64,000 bases of DNA from assembly GCA_002205965.3 (NCBI GenBank), contig NADL03000481.1, positions 868,001 through 932,000 of the forward strand. The letters run 5' to 3'. Numbering within the stretch: the stretch's first letter is position 1; each line of letters starts with the position of its first letter. The notes under the pieces were generated by a model. That model was not told the DNA's origin and did not search any database. It saw only the letters and a list, made by a program, of their open reading frames with translations. A program made the position numbers and the translations under genes. This DNA is from Kappaphycus alvarezii. Its lineage: Eukaryota; Rhodophyta; Florideophyceae; Gigartinales; Solieriaceae. Shown in pieces: positions 37,754-50,904 of the stretch.

Positions 37754-38059
37754 CTCCGCTTTCACGCCCACTCCTCTCTACCGCCCGTTAATTTTTACCG
37801 TAACACTTTAGTCGATCGCGACGAATCTCACCTCGTGAAGTTTGTGGTTCCCTTTTCCGTCGGCACCATTTTAATCCTAGCATTCATCTTAAATTTTTCC
37901 ACATCAGTCCCCTGCTCACCACAATTATTCTGTGATAGATATGAAATGGTGTACAAAAAGAATAATAAAGAGCCGGTAATCATTCCCGATAATAAAAACA
38001 GAGGCTTTAAGTTGGCCAAAAAATACTCAGGCGGAGTATTTCTATCTGTAAAGAAGTAA
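37754..38059 (+). CDS. possible exon with hydrophobic segment
   Basis: An open frame of about 101 codons without an in-frame ATG before the hydrophobic part. After a short polar lead (RDESHLVK) comes a strong hydrophobic run, VVPFSVGTILILAFILNF, then a Cys-containing and basic tail ending SGGVFLSVKK. It could be an exon of a membrane or secreted protein, or chance. The segment lies 0.4 kb downstream of the possible gene at 36.9 kb on the same strand. No family is recognised. Confidence 0.22.
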   Translation, partial: LRFHAHSSLPPVNFYRNTLVDRDESHLVKFVVPFSVGTILILAFILNFSTSVPCSPQLFCDRYEMVYKKNNKEPVIIPDNKNRGFKLAKKYSGGVFLSVKK

Positions 38060-39213
38060 ATTTTACTAATGAAAGAAATTTAATTTCGATGACCCAGATG
38101 GCCTCGCATGCTAATGGTATGTCTTGAGGAAAAGCCTCCTTATTTTTACACTGTATTTTACAGCTGCGTGGAAAATCAGTAATGTTTTTGGCCGCTACAC
38201 CCTATTATGGAATGTCAGCTATCTTTTCATTTCAGAATAATAGTACTCTGAACTGTACAGTTCTGTCTAGGAGGAAGAATTGCTACCATTTACCGAGAAT
38301 TTTTCGGTGACTTGTTTATATTGTAGCATAATAATGCTGCAAATTATCGGGGCAACTATTTGAAAGAATTGTTTCAGCAAAACCCGTTTTTTACCTTTCG
38401 TAGCCTGAAAAACTCCTATTTTAAACCCAAAAGATATCATGTTGGGTATTTTGGCACGCAAAGTTTATAAAGTCAGCGAGAGTTTGCCTCCACTGGAGAG
38501 CTCCAGAAGTCCATTAATAAAATTTGGCATGAGATAAATGGAGATGTTGTTGAGAATATTTTGAAGTCTATTCCAAACCTTTATGTGGAGTTAGTTCAAA
38601 GGAGGGGTAACTATACCCATGATTAGTCCTGGGTTTCATAAACGAATAAAATATTTTCTTGGTCTTAATTATCTTTCACCCGTAACTAGAGTTCTAATAT
38701 AACGAATATGTGTATAGATGATGAAATATTTATACTTTTCTGTTGAAACTGTAAATTTACGTAAATAAGTTTATTTTGATGCATTGATGGCTGTTTACTG
38801 TGGGCACCGTTGTGTTGAATACAGAAAGTAGTTCCTGAGTGCGTCTTATTATTTTCTTCGAAAAATTTACGCCCTGTAGGTGCGAGGTTCGTAGTCATTG
38901 AGCAGTTCTAAATGAATTTCCTACGGAAATAACATGAAAAAGAATCTCAAAGATTTTATAACTTTTCAAGGGAAAATTTAGTATTTGAAACTTGATCGAC
39001 TTTGGTATAGTTCAGTATGCAAAATGGAAACTTTAGAATGAAAGTTACTGAAAAGTGCCATTTTAACGATAAGAAGGTGTGATTAACAGTTTTGGAGTAA
39101 TTCGAAGGGCAATGAAAATTCATTCGCGGTGAAGAAACATAGACAGCAAACCAGAATTTAAAATATCTAGAATAAATTGCTATGTTTTTTCCGAATTACC
39201 TTCTTTTAGTAGC
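38060..39213. other. no gene recognised
   Basis: AT-rich DNA without a frame longer than about 70 codons. GAACTGTACAGTTC, a 14-bp perfect palindrome, occurs near 38250. Confidence 0.4.
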
Positions 39214-39890
39214 TCAATGCTCAGTAGCAAACCATGCAAACCTTATAACACTGAATTTCTCGCAATACTGTATCAATCTATATGTAGTCTCCATCAATAT
39301 GCAGTCACCATCGTTTGGATGCCGTAGAAAAGACCCCCTGTGTGGGGGAGTATAGCGCACAAAATTTAATCGACAGTTGATTTGTTTGCTGGTGTTTTCT
39401 GGTAAACAGGCCGGAGCTCCAGACCATGTGTTACATAGAAAAGTACTCAAAGACAGCATATGGAAATTGTAAGCAAGCAGTACTGAATTCCAAAGTATTC
39501 TAGAAAAGCGATCCTAGAGGTACCAAACTATAAGTTTCATGTAGCACTATCAGTGAGATTGATAGCAATAAACATCATAGAGAAGTTCCATTGGTCCAAT
39601 TAGCAAGAATGCATAAGTAATTTCTAATTAGGGATGTTCTAGATGTTTCGGGAACCACGCAAGATAGCCACGATGGATTCATGTCACTGGCTTGGTACAA
39701 GTTGGTATGATATTGTTCTTTACAAAGGCGTATGGGTACAATGCAAGAGTTTCACTGATGACTTGGTACAATACCAATTCTGGGCAACGGTTACTCGCGG
39801 GATAATGTCAGGGTATTTGAGAGGATTTCTGAGCATAACATTTACAGTCCTAAATCGAAGAAGCAGAGAGTAAAGTAGCCCCTTGTAAAG
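39214..39890. repeat. diverged dispersed repeat, copy 2
   Basis: Partner of 10091-10740 (see that entry for the aligned blocks). The minus strand contains an 81-codon frame (39214-39459) with LSLSTFLCNTWSGAPACLPE, the best-conserved part. A 76-codon plus frame (39643-39873) lies in the 3' portion. Neither strand gives a recognised domain. The copies differ by many substitutions and small indels, so the insertions are old. Confidence 0.5.
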
Positions 39891-42800
39891 CTTCAAGTCA
39901 TTTTTCGCTGTATACTAATAATGTTAAATAGTTTTTGAGGATTTGCAAAAAGTAAATACTGTATCCAATCATACGCCATAACATCTAATCCCGCTTCAGC
40001 TATTAGTCTATATTCCACTGTTCCGACTCATATGTACCTCCAACGAGCGGAACACCTCCTATTGATCCCACCTTCATTTGCATCCGTGGAAGGGCCCCGA
40101 GACAGCAATCATACATTGACTATTCGTAACATTGAAAATATAAATCAAAACATTTATTGCCTTAGTTGAGGCGCTTTCCAAGATTCAAAGAGTGAATTCA
40201 TACTTTATCTTCTTTACGCACTAGAGGCGACCAATTAAAATGCTCAAATTAGATCTTGCAGCGCAGGAGCAAACATTCGGGACCAGAAATGTGGAAAACC
40301 AGAACACGTTCCGTTCTTTATAATTTGAAAAACACCGAGCAGTGCTACAGTACCATCAGCAAATATAGAGAAAATACTTGCTAGAGTATCTACGTAGCTG
40401 AGAAAAGAACCTCCCTTAACTCACAATAAATTGAGTAGTATCGCATAACAGTACCTTGGTGCTGTTATGAGTACAAAAACAGCTTTTTTACCGTTCGGAT
40501 ACACCAAATTTTTAAGATACTGGCTCCGGAACTTTATGTAGCAATATTATCGCAAATTAAGTGAACACTTTTCCCAGCCTTATAGATAATCCTCGTCTTC
40601 AATGTCTAAATTATGACACATTAACTCTCTACAGGTAGATTAGGTTCGTAAAGTATGCAATATCTCGTCTCCTTGGCAATTTTATAGCCTCAATGAAACA
40701 GATTGTTCTCCAAGCAGAAAATAGCCTGGAAAGCAAGGAAAGCAAGGAAAGCGTGTAGCCACCCCTATATGAATGAAAGCGAAGTGAGTGAGGGCGACCT
40801 TTTAATTCGTCAGCCACATTTTGTTTCTTGTATTGGTGAGTGCTAAATGCTTATTTTTGGCACGTGCTGAGATTTTTTAAGGATTTCTACGATCCAGACT
40901 AAAAATTGAGTACATTAATAAATCTTTTATTTGACACCTAGTGGAAATTTTGGGTTAATTTAATGTTTGGAAGATATTTTTCGTTGTACCCAAGGCGCTG
41001 TAATTTCGTAACGCGGTGAAATTCATCACTTATTAACGTTGAGTAACTTTCCTTTAAGGGCCGGCAGAGTTACAGCTGGCAGGCATGCCGCTTTAGACAT
41101 AATCAATTTCGGCAACATGCCACCGATGTTTCTGAAGTAATTTTTTAGGGGTTTTTTATCTTGCTTTATGAAAGCGTTGCGGGTTCGCATTCAGTAGATG
41201 AATGAATTTCTATTCCTCTAACCCTATCGCTTCCATCCGCACTCAATTGGGATTTTGCAGATAACGGAGACTTGGATTTCAGAGGTAGCTACACAACATC
41301 CCACAGATGATCGCTTGGTACATATTTATTTGCAAGTTTTCGGACCTTTCCACACTTTATAAACGGTCCCTTATTTAATCTTTATCTATTAATGGGAAAT
41401 GGACCTCCTTTTTGATAGTTTTGTTGAAAATTCATGAGGACTATGTGTTTTTGCTTTATTCAAGAAGGGTTTAGAATGTCTGTTACGGAAAATCGTTACG
41501 TATGGCTTCAGGAGAGCTAGGGTTTGGAAAATCGACATGGTTCAGCCAGCAGGATTTAGAATTAGGAAGTCCTGCGACTGGGCAGGTTAGATTCCTATAG
41601 AAAAAGAAAATCATTAAAAATGGTATGGAAATTCTAATTGATGCGTGCGAGACCACCTGAACTGTCCTTGTATACGCTTTGGTAAATGATTCTTCCTTTA
41701 TTTGCCTATTCTAGATGTAAATCTTTAGAAACCGTCGTATGAAAAAGTAATACATCAAGTATAAGCCGAAAATAAGTTTATTACGACGCTTAGTTTAGGT
41801 CAATACAAAGGGGAGTAGGCTCTCCTAAGGTCTGGTGTGTATACCATTGGTATAATAAAAGCAAAGGACAGTGCAGATTAATACGGAGAAGACTATTTAT
41901 TTCTAAGAACGTAAAGAGAACCATGCTTGTCAATTTAAGAGTAAAACGGGCCATAGAAAAAAGACTAAAGTCTTCGAATGTTTTCCAATGAGGCGGAAAG
42001 CAATATTTAAAACGGGGTTGTAATTTTACTCTTTCAAGAAATAAATGAATTCAATGAGATTTCATCATTTATTTTTAGTGAACTTTAACCAGTGATGTTC
42101 TATCTTAGTTTTTAATGTTCTGGATTTAATACAATTTAATCATTATCAATACAGGTTTTAATATATATTCTATCCTGCGCGTGGAACAGATCTAGTTGGA
42201 AAAGAAAAAATTATTTGTCGCATCAACCTCTTGGCTTGAAAATAGATGAGCACGGTCGCAGCCGATCAACGACTGCTTCCCCTCCAGATCAGATGATCAC
42301 ATGAGGTATTTTACTACTTTTTTGTAAATAACAGTACTACATTTAAATGCTATGAACTCTGTACTGCTTCTGTACATATTTTTCTGATAACGGGGTATCG
42401 TAACTAGCTGGAACTAGTCACGTTGTAGACTCTCATTATTGTACCAAGCACTAAATTTTAAAATTACTCAAATTTTCTACCAACCCATGGGCAACTCTAA
42501 AATTGCGGGATACATGCTGGAAATGGACATCCAACAAACAGCTCCTCCACTGTTATTACATTACCAGTTGATCGTAATCATACAGCCCAAAATTCTAAAG
42601 AAAATTTACAAAAACCTTTGCGGGTACTCGGAACATTTTTGATATGGCTACCTGGTTTAAAAAGCATATAGAGGTCCCTTTCATTACTGAACGCAGACCC
42701 AGCTCTGATAAATAAGTCAAAATTTTCATTAGTATGCCGGAATTTTTGCGGGAACTTTTTTGTTGAAAAGGAACCCTCCTCGCACCTTCAGGATATAGTC

Positions 42801-44740
42801 CCCAATCTTTGAATAGCTCTAATTAAAAAAGGTGCTAAAAAAATTCGGAAACATAACTAGATTGAATAAAATTATGAAATGCCCTCAAGGCACACACATA
42901 CCCATTATTGCCGATTTCAATTTTTCATCCATTTTTGCCTTGCAAGGAGCCAAGAAATCCAGGTGCATATGGTTTCAGTGTCGGTTTAGAATCTGAGATA
43001 TTTTATTGTTGATTAACCTATACTGTAAAGTCTTGGGAATTAAAACTTCTTAAAACATAATTTCCAAAAAATTCCAAAAAGAAAGCAAATAGTAATGAAA
43101 AGTATACCAGTCTTTTCATCTCGTACGTCTACAATATATTCATATCGAAACTGAGGAATAAATGACATTTTTATGGAGCCAATAAAGATAACTCAGTCTC
43201 CTTGAATATGACGACACTTGAATAGGGGAAAATTACTAGCTACAAAATATCGCTCTATATCGAGTAACGCACCAAAATGAACATTGCTTGGGCTTATTTG
43301 CTATTCCAAAAAATTTTCATCTCCTATGTCGTGATATTAGTAACTTTTTACCTAAAAGGAGGATCGCCCGTATTTTTACAACCACTTTATCTTGAGTAAT
43401 CAAAAAGCAAAAAATTTCACAGAAAATATTGTTAACCTAGATTTGAGCTCGAAAATATATCAGAGTAGCCCACTTGTTACATTTTAATTATATTGAGTGA
43501 AAATACTTTTATCCGGTGTGATGTAGTTGCGAATTCGTTTCATGTAAATCGTGGAGGCATAAATTATCTTATTAACTCATAAAAGGCCTGTAATATATTG
43601 TTCTTCCAGCGTTCTGTCACTATTATTTGATTCAAAGTGCGTTAAAAGGAATTCTTCTTGGCCAAAAAGTCGTCTAAAATTGAATTAAAGAACATAAGCA
43701 TATTGTAGAGGCTAAAAACTTTATAGTTTTCCCAAGTTTAGTTTGAATGCTCATTTCTCCATCAGGGGCAACGTTAAAGATAAGATGGTAATTATTATGT
43801 TATTCTCGCAAAAGTAGCCTCATTTTCTGTACAATAATCGAATTAAAACTTACTTTAGTTCATTAAAATATCTGTGATCTGAAAATGAGTTAATTGCACG
43901 ACAAGCTGAAACGTATGGGATCATTTTCTTGTTTTAAGGTCCATTAAGTGACAATGGGTCATACACTCAAAGTCCCCGCGAACCCAGAAAGTACGGTTTG
44001 AAAATATCTAAGTCGCTAGAGATACATTTCAATAAAATAAATAGGGGCTGTGGCATGTAAAGTATATGCCGATGAAATTACAGTCTTGATAGTAATTTTG
44101 TAAGATCTAAGTCATTCCTGCAGATCAATTCATTAGGATTCAGAATTACGATGTTCAGAACTTATAAGTTTCAAAAAATAATTCTATTATTCTTGTGTGA
44201 GAGAAGATAAGATATTTTTCATCAAATAGAACCTTAATGAAGTCTTTATGCAGATCTATTTCTGCTTAAAATACCGAATTTCAGCGATAGATTTACGGTA
44301 GGTATATAGACAATAAAAATGCAGCTCGAGGTATACTTCTTCACCCTTTTGTATCCCTGATGACATTAATGTAATAGAAACGACAGTTATCGAAAATTTT
44401 TATGTAAGATTTTTAACCTCTGTGTCTAATAAAGGGGAAGTGTTTGGGTTTTTAACTTTTAGCCCAATAAAATGGGTCATAGAGTCGTTATTAACGTCAA
44501 ATTACACTTAAATTGAGTAAAATTCTTCCAATATATCCAATTTAAACTTTGGAGCATGATTTTTGATCAACTTTTTAAATCTCAAGACATTCAAGCCAAG
44601 AAATCGAGGTAATATGTAATGAGCTACTACATGTTAATCAAGAGACGCTCTGTTATATCGGCTTCACACGCCTCACATCCTTCTGTCAATGTTTCAACTC
44701 CTCTAGAGGCCGATTGCGAGACATCGAGATTTAATGGAAG
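39891..44740. other. AT-rich stretch without recognisable genes
   Basis: Almost 5 kb of AT-rich DNA with short frames only. A small direct repeat (three units of GGAAAGCAA) lies at about 40733-40755. Isolated ACAGTAC or TACTG motifs occur near 40345, 40448, 42332 and 42360. Nothing supports a gene. Confidence 0.45.
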
Positions 44741-44866
44741 TTAAAAGTTTGCTGCTTGGGCTGTTTTTTTGAGAAAAGAGTTCTTTGAATGTTCTTTCGA
44801 TGCGATGGTTATGGTGGCTTCTACGGGAAATATGAAAGTGTTTCCGGGACACTTGGAAATGGTCTT

Positions 44867-44910
44867 GGGCGGGCGGGGGTGAAGTTTAGGGAGTGGGGGT
44901 AGTAGGGGTA
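44867..44910 (+). repeat. G-rich tract, potential quadruplex
   Basis: Five or more runs of three to five G within 44 bases (GGGCGGGCGGGGG, then GGGAGTGGGGGTAGTAGGGG). The plus strand could form a G-quadruplex. It lies within a minus-strand proline-rich frame (44741-45055) that I do not consider a proven gene. Confidence 0.6.
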
Positions 44911-45104
44911 GCTCGAGATTAATGTTGCATAATGGAGGTCGCTTTGGGTCAAGATCGGGACGATTGTTGGAGGATGATAGCGAGGGTGAGAGATGAGCCA
45001 AACCCATTGCACCAAAATTATTATTGAGGAGTTCTTTGAGGTGTATATCCAGCATTACGAGGATTTTTTTGAAGTCAGCGGCTACTAACTAACTAACTTT
45101 CGGC

Positions 45105-46016
45105 ATGAGTTCAAAATATTCCTCATACAAGTTGTGGTTTTGTTGCGGAATTATCAATCTGATATTGAACCAGCCATTCTACTGTTTTAACGATTTAGTC
45201 ACCCTTGAAAAGTATAGAAAGGACCCCTTTACTTTTCCTGGCATGTGCAGGTATATAGCTGTGCCCAAATTCTCCTACATTACGGTGTAAGCTTGAAGAA
45301 GGTGATTGCAATGCTCAGACGAGCGGAAGCACGCCCTCGCCGCCAAAGAGGATGTTTATATATCAAGTAACATTTATTCATATTTTATAACTGTAAAAGG
45401 CCGACTTGGCCAGGAAAAATCGACGACGCAGCGCAATCGAACAAAAAATTGTTGGAGTTTGACTCGCTTTCAGTCTTGGATACAAGGAAGAGTTTTTGCC
45501 ATTCCCTGATGGAAACGTTGGACAACGTTGGATTTATTTGGAACTGGATTTCCGGAAAACAGGTAAACACCGTAGCAAGAAGAAAACCAGAAATGGAAGT
45601 GCATTCGGCTGATTATGTGGCTCTGACGCGTTCTTAAGGGCTATGCAGGAATTGACAGTTAGAGTGTGGGGAAGAATCGCAAAGAGGGTATGATTCGCAA
45701 TCTTTCTGAAAATATTTTCGACAGAAGAGTGGATGAGTAATTTGACGGTTGTGTTGTGACATCAGATAGAGGTTACGGTAATGAATCTATTTTATTAACA
45801 CTGATGTTTTTTATTAACACTGATGGATTACGGCTTGTGCTCTGTATTTATCATGCTGAACAACACTGTAGAGTTTCTGCCGTTTTTGTTACAGTCTTTT
45901 CTGAGTTTTTTCTCAATTATTTGGCTGTTGCTGGGAAGCGGTGGGTGAGAAGGAACGTTCGGAAGGTCAAGGTGGTGGAACAAAAGACGAAGCTGATGAA
46001 GTTGGAGGGAAACTAG
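45105..46016 (+). other. cluster of coding-like frames, unassigned
   Basis: Several plus-strand frames of 61-86 codons lie close together (45105-45290, 45306-45509, 45449-45637, 45756-46016). Some residues look protein-like, such as YKLWFCCGIINLILNQPFYC, LLEFDSLSVLDTRKSF and VTSDRGYGNESILLTLMFF. The last recalls the '...DRGF..' region of some DDE transposases, and the cluster may be a decayed DNA transposon, but I cannot name a family. Confidence 0.22.
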
Positions 46017-47009
46017 AGATGGAACAGGAGGTGCCTCAGATTCAGGGGTTTAGAGCATCAGAAAGAGACTACATAAATGATTCGTCATAGAGTTCTATAT
46101 CTGCAATGGAGGAGACGATTGGGAATGTTTGTGATGAGCTAACTTTGGGACAGCGATGGGTGGATTTCTTCGTTCTGCGCCAATTCTATGTCACTGCAAA
46201 CTGCTTCTTCTTCTTGATATTGTGTCAGCTATGTGTTCTGTGGCTTCTTTTGCTTCTCGATTCTGGATAAGAGAAAAGAAACTTGCGTAATGGTTTGATT
46301 CTTTGCAAAACAGGTGGTTTCCTCCAAAGCTTCAAATAAGGGAGTGAAGAGGTAAACTGTTAACGAAGTAAGTTGTTGCAAATGGGCTTAGATGTTCGAA
46401 GGAGGCCGACGCTGTTTTCAACGCTGAATTGAGAGCTATAAATGACCCCCACTACATAAAATGTTGTCCAAATAACTTTATTTTCCTTCTTATCTCAAAG
46501 TTTGAAGAGTGATAGGTGTGTTCTGAGTCTTCAAAAACCTTATTGGGCCTGATGGAGAGCGATTATCTACGGTTTCGCTAGAAATTAAGACAAAGTGGAA
46601 GGTTCTACGCCTGGCACCATGGTATGTACGTCAACTCCAGATCGATCAGAATAGAAGTTTGGGATGCCAAATTGAAGGCGTATGTCCCAATGCAGTACAA
46701 GAGGCATATAACTGTTCAAGGAATTTTGTTGAAGGTTGAGATTAGTCTCAATGTGCAGTGGTTTTCACATCTGGTATATTGTAGTTCCAAAACGTTATCT
46801 CCTCGAAAAATCCCTCTCCTACTTTCCTCCAGCAGCAAGGAAAGTACGACCAATTTCGGCTCTGTAAACGTTCCCACTTTTTAAAGATCGAATACGGTAT
46901 ATCTTCCAGGGGCAAGGTTTTGGCTGTCTTTACGGTTGGAAGATATATTGGACCTATCCTAAAGTTTTCCAGAAAACCACAATCGACTCAAAAAGATGCC
47001 CCGACACAG
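46017..47009. other. no gene recognised
   Basis: Intermediate base composition. One plus frame of 86 codons (46624-46884) starts MYVNSRSIRIEVWDAKLKAY and has no known domain. Confidence 0.35.
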
Positions 47010-47310
47010 TAACTTCCAGGAGTAAAACACCGAAACCCTTCCCTTGTTGAAGGTCGCCCTTCGGCGCTACATTGCCCTCTCTAGTTAGCTCTTAACTGAA
47101 TAGTCGGTCAGTCGGTGCTCATTCTGGATAATTCTCCAAGAATAAAACACCTAAACCTTTCCCTCTTGATAAGCCGGAACACGGGCGGTTCATTTACTGT
47201 AGCAGATAAGCTGGCTGATACTTTGTCGACTTGTATGGTATCCTGAACAAGGGAGGCAAGGGGGATCGTTTATTGTAACGGATAGCTGGCTGCTACCCAG
47301 TCAACTTGTA
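47010..47310 (+). repeat. imperfect local direct repeats
   Basis: Two pairs of direct repeats interleave. CCAGGAGTAAAACACCGAAA (about 47017) is repeated as CCAAGAATAAAACACCTAAA (about 47132). TTCATTTACTGTAGCAGATA (about 47189) is repeated as TCGTTTATTGTAACGGATAG (about 47265), both followed by GCTGGCTG. Related blocks recur at 47855-47905 and 27820-27870. The repeat family is unknown. Confidence 0.5.
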
Positions 47311-47642
47311 TTTCAATAAGTAATGAGTAAAAATCTTCTCTTCCCTCTATAAATTCACGACACTTCCTGTCTACGTCTCCATCAGGCTCTTTATAAACCG
47401 TGACTTTCGACTCCCTGCTCCCCTCTAGTAATAAATTTGAAAACATTGATTGGCTTTAGAATTGGCTTTAACAGGGACCTCTACGGTTGCCGTTACTACA
47501 GATTGTGTAATCTAACAGTACTGTTTTCTGGAATGACCGGACAGTCGCAGTACTATACAAATCTCGTCGGATTGAAATTTCAAGGAATCGGACCTTTAAT
47601 ACAATGGCAGCAAATGAGCCCAAAATCTCCACCGGTTTCCAT

Positions 47643-47674
47643 CCAGAAGGGTTTCCCCCTGGAAACCCTTCTGG
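47643..47674. repeat. perfect 14-bp hairpin
   Basis: CCAGAAGGGTTTCC at 47643-47656 faces its exact reverse complement at 47661-47674 across a four-base loop. It sits within GC-richer DNA that reads open on both strands. Confidence 0.9.
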
Positions 47675-48179
47675 CAAAACTCTCATTGCATTTCTTGCAC
47701 CCGCCTAGTCTATCACCTGCCTCGATTGATTTCAGAACTTCATTGTACAATAAACAAACATGCGGATGAACTAGGCTTTGCATTTGTATAGTCTCTGGCT
47801 AAATAATTTCGGGTTCATCCATACCAAGGACTTGTGGAGGGTATTTGCTCCATACGGGGAAAAGAGGGGATGTATTTACTGTGAGACTTCGGTGGGCTAT
47901 GAAGCGAGGGATTTATTTGTTCTTTGTTCCAATCGGGGGCATAGTGCCTTTATATAGTACCTATGTACCAATGAAGTTCCATCTGTGAAGGTATTTGCGC
48001 GGTTCAAGCATAGTTCAGGGATCGGGCATTCTGGTTATGAATATGTGAGGACGGCGACAAAATGACATCATGCTTCTTTCCGGAGGCAAACGCATCTGCA
48101 TTCTTTTGAAGCTGTCTCTTACTTGCAATTCGTTTGTGAAGATTTCGGGGTTATTGAGACACACATCCTTTATTCTGCC

Positions 48180-48640
48180 CGTACTAATGCCCGCTATCAA
48201 GACTCAGGGGGATGCTGGCTCAGCTCGGTCAAATTCCGCTTATTTTGATATCAGAAATGCGGTTGGGCATGATATTGAGGTGTGCGTACTGCCGTGGAGT
48301 GGTGGCAAAGAGAAGGCTCGAGTGATATATGTAAAAGAATTCAATGCCCAGATCTACTTTAGTTTGAAACTTTGTGTACATGTTCCAAGCAAGATTGATT
48401 TTTCCGCTTGGCGCAGTCGTAAAAATGCTCTAGGTTAAACTCCTGCCCTTCTTGAATTCAGCAGTCAATAGCTACTCGTTTACTGCCTTTGACTCCCTCG
48501 GTGCGCCTGCCCCCCAAGCGATCGTTTTGCTCGACGAGTTAATCCTGCGCATAACGCGTTATTACAGTACTACCGCAGGCGTGATATGCCGGCGTGTATA
48601 TCAGCGCCTTAGTTGCATGTAGTGGCCGTCTATCGCTATG
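48180..48640 (+). mobile_element. LINE 3' fragment, decayed
   Basis: The plus strand reads NAVGHDIEVCVLPWSG at about 48265, followed about 200 bases later by SFTAFDSLGAPAPQAIVLLD (48478-48540). These correspond in order and spacing to VAYDITVSSPF and FVPLAFDSLGCPSETTSKVV in the endonuclease region of the LINE at 51 kb. The frame changes between the two blocks. The fragment is diverged and resembles the 28 kb copy more (DSLGAP). The first block is a weaker match than the second. Confidence 0.45.
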
Positions 48641-48699
48641 TATATCTGCTATCGCACGCCACTGCACGTGGCCGACGTGGATCGTCCGGTTAGTTCATA

Positions 48700-50470
48700 G
48701 CTGTATAGTCCGATCCTGCCGTGGACACCATAGAAACTATTTTCTGTAAAATATTCCCACTTATTAATCAACTTTACGGTATCGCGCAGTGGAATGGAAT
48801 TTATGAAATGCTGGTTTCCCTATCCCCTAATGGACAAATTGAAAAGGCAACCTTACCGAAATTGGGAAAAAGTTGGAAGGATCGAGGCAGTTAGTACTGT
48901 AGCTGCTGTGTTAGCATCCTCAGAATCGAGCTCTTAGATATATGTCCTTCAAATTGAAAACACGAGGAGTCGTGGCTAAACGACGTCAAAACTTATGCCG
49001 GCTCAGGAAATAGTGTGGCACCTTGTAATGATTAGCAAGCGAATCTATTATGATTTGATTCGAGATCGGCCTAGAGTAACGACTGTAGCAGTATCGAAAG
49101 AATCAAGGTTTCGTGGAATGTTATTGTGCGAAATGATCACGAACAAGGGAGAACGTGGCAGCGATGTTAACAATGCACAAGCAGGTGCAGATTAGTGCTT
49201 GTAGAGAAAGCAGCCAGATGGTTGCAAACAGTCAAAACGTTCTTACCAGACATTTGTAAATAACACTGCAGAGCTCTCCCGAGACATTTTTTTTTAAACA
49301 CAAACATTATGGTTGACAAACTTATTAGTACATAAGAGGAAGACAAGGACGCGATATCATATTGTGGCAGCTTGTCTCGGCGAAAATGGGAGTGTTTTAC
49401 AAGACTAGTCCTCAGGTCCGTACGCGTGACTAGGCTTTGCTCCTATTTACGATAGGAACAAAGCGGTTTTCGTACAATTCCAAGGGATTAACCGCTCGGG
49501 AGTTTACACGATATGATATTCACCATTCAGCGGAAAGAGGAAGAGGAAGGGTTGCCACAGCATAGTATTGGCAACGAGGATAAGGGTGTGAGGAACAGAT
49601 ATGGAACGTTAGGGGAAGATGTTTGGTTTACTTTTCTGGAAAGGAAAGTGGAAGGGGCCCGAATGGAAACAAGGGATGTGGAATGCACCGTCTGGAAAGA
49701 TTTAGAGGTAAAAAATTTATTTACCTGGCGAAAAGGAATTGGTGGATATATATCATGAATGATCTTGGCGGGGACAAATCTTTGCCAGCGGCGGTTGCTT
49801 GAAAGGACACTGTAGTCAGCCTGTGTAGTGTATCATGTGGTTGTCAATTAGTGGCACTCCACTGCGAAAGCGAATCGCAGGTGCAGTGCGTCAATGCATG
49901 TGTAAATAGAGGAATATGTGATTTGTCCTTTCCAGAAGCCAGCAACTGCTGGCGGGGGACATAATTGCAGGAAGCCTCTATCTCTCGTTAGTTCACGTTT
50001 CTGCTGCGCTTACTAACATGTTTTAAGGTGAGAAACAGCTCGAGATGCAGCGACTTCTATTCGAGATAGCTACAGCAATTTCAACAGAGATTTCGTTCAG
50101 CAAGATTTCTACCTTTCCATCTGGTGATATCGCAAAGACCTGGTATCGATAACTCGTTTTCTTCAGAGCCACAGAGCTCGCTTGAAATTTGAACAAACTC
50201 GTCAGACACAGTTAAAGGCAGTGTAGAACCATGATATGGCCCTGAAACCTGGCGATAGGACTTTTGCCCTTGTCGGCGTACTCTTGTGACCACTTTCCGC
50301 AATTTGCAAAAAAACTTCAACATCCTGCTGTCCGATCTACTCTATGCTTGTGTTGTGCACTCTTTTAACTGGTACAGTACCATACCGCAAGGCCCTCTCT
50401 ACGGCTTTTGTGAATATTCTGAAGCTTTTTTTGGCCAAATACTCCTGCTACCATTACAGTCAATAAAGCT
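48700..50470. other. no gene recognised
   Basis: Mixed composition with short frames (48995-49195 and 49513-49758 plus, 50081-50323 minus), none with a known domain. The frame at 49513 is very rich in E, K and G. Confidence 0.35.
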
Positions 50471-50904
50471 TGATCATCCAGTGGAGCCAAATTGAAAGCC
50501 GGCTGCGATTAAGTGTGGAAGTTTTCCATTTTGTAAGATGTTATTGTATACTATCAAAAGAAACTTCCAAATGCGAGAAACCACAGAGAGATCCGAGATC
50601 ATGTGACGTTAAAAGATGGAAACAGAAAGCAAAGAGGTCAATACTCCCTGACAGTGCCTACCCTGATTCGTTTCGGATCCATGTTTACTGCAGAAGATAC
50701 CGTACCGATCCTGGGGAGCGTTGGTGTTGCCTGAAGCGCGTAAACTCTTCAACAGGCACTGATTCACTCTATAAAGAAGGTAGCAGAGGTTGTTTCATTG
50801 CGGGTGGTGCAAAGGTTGGCAAGTTGAGAGTCCCATGCATTTCCTTTCAACCAGATAGAGAAGATGGTACGGAATCCACATTTTATATCAACTGCATCAT
50901 GCTC

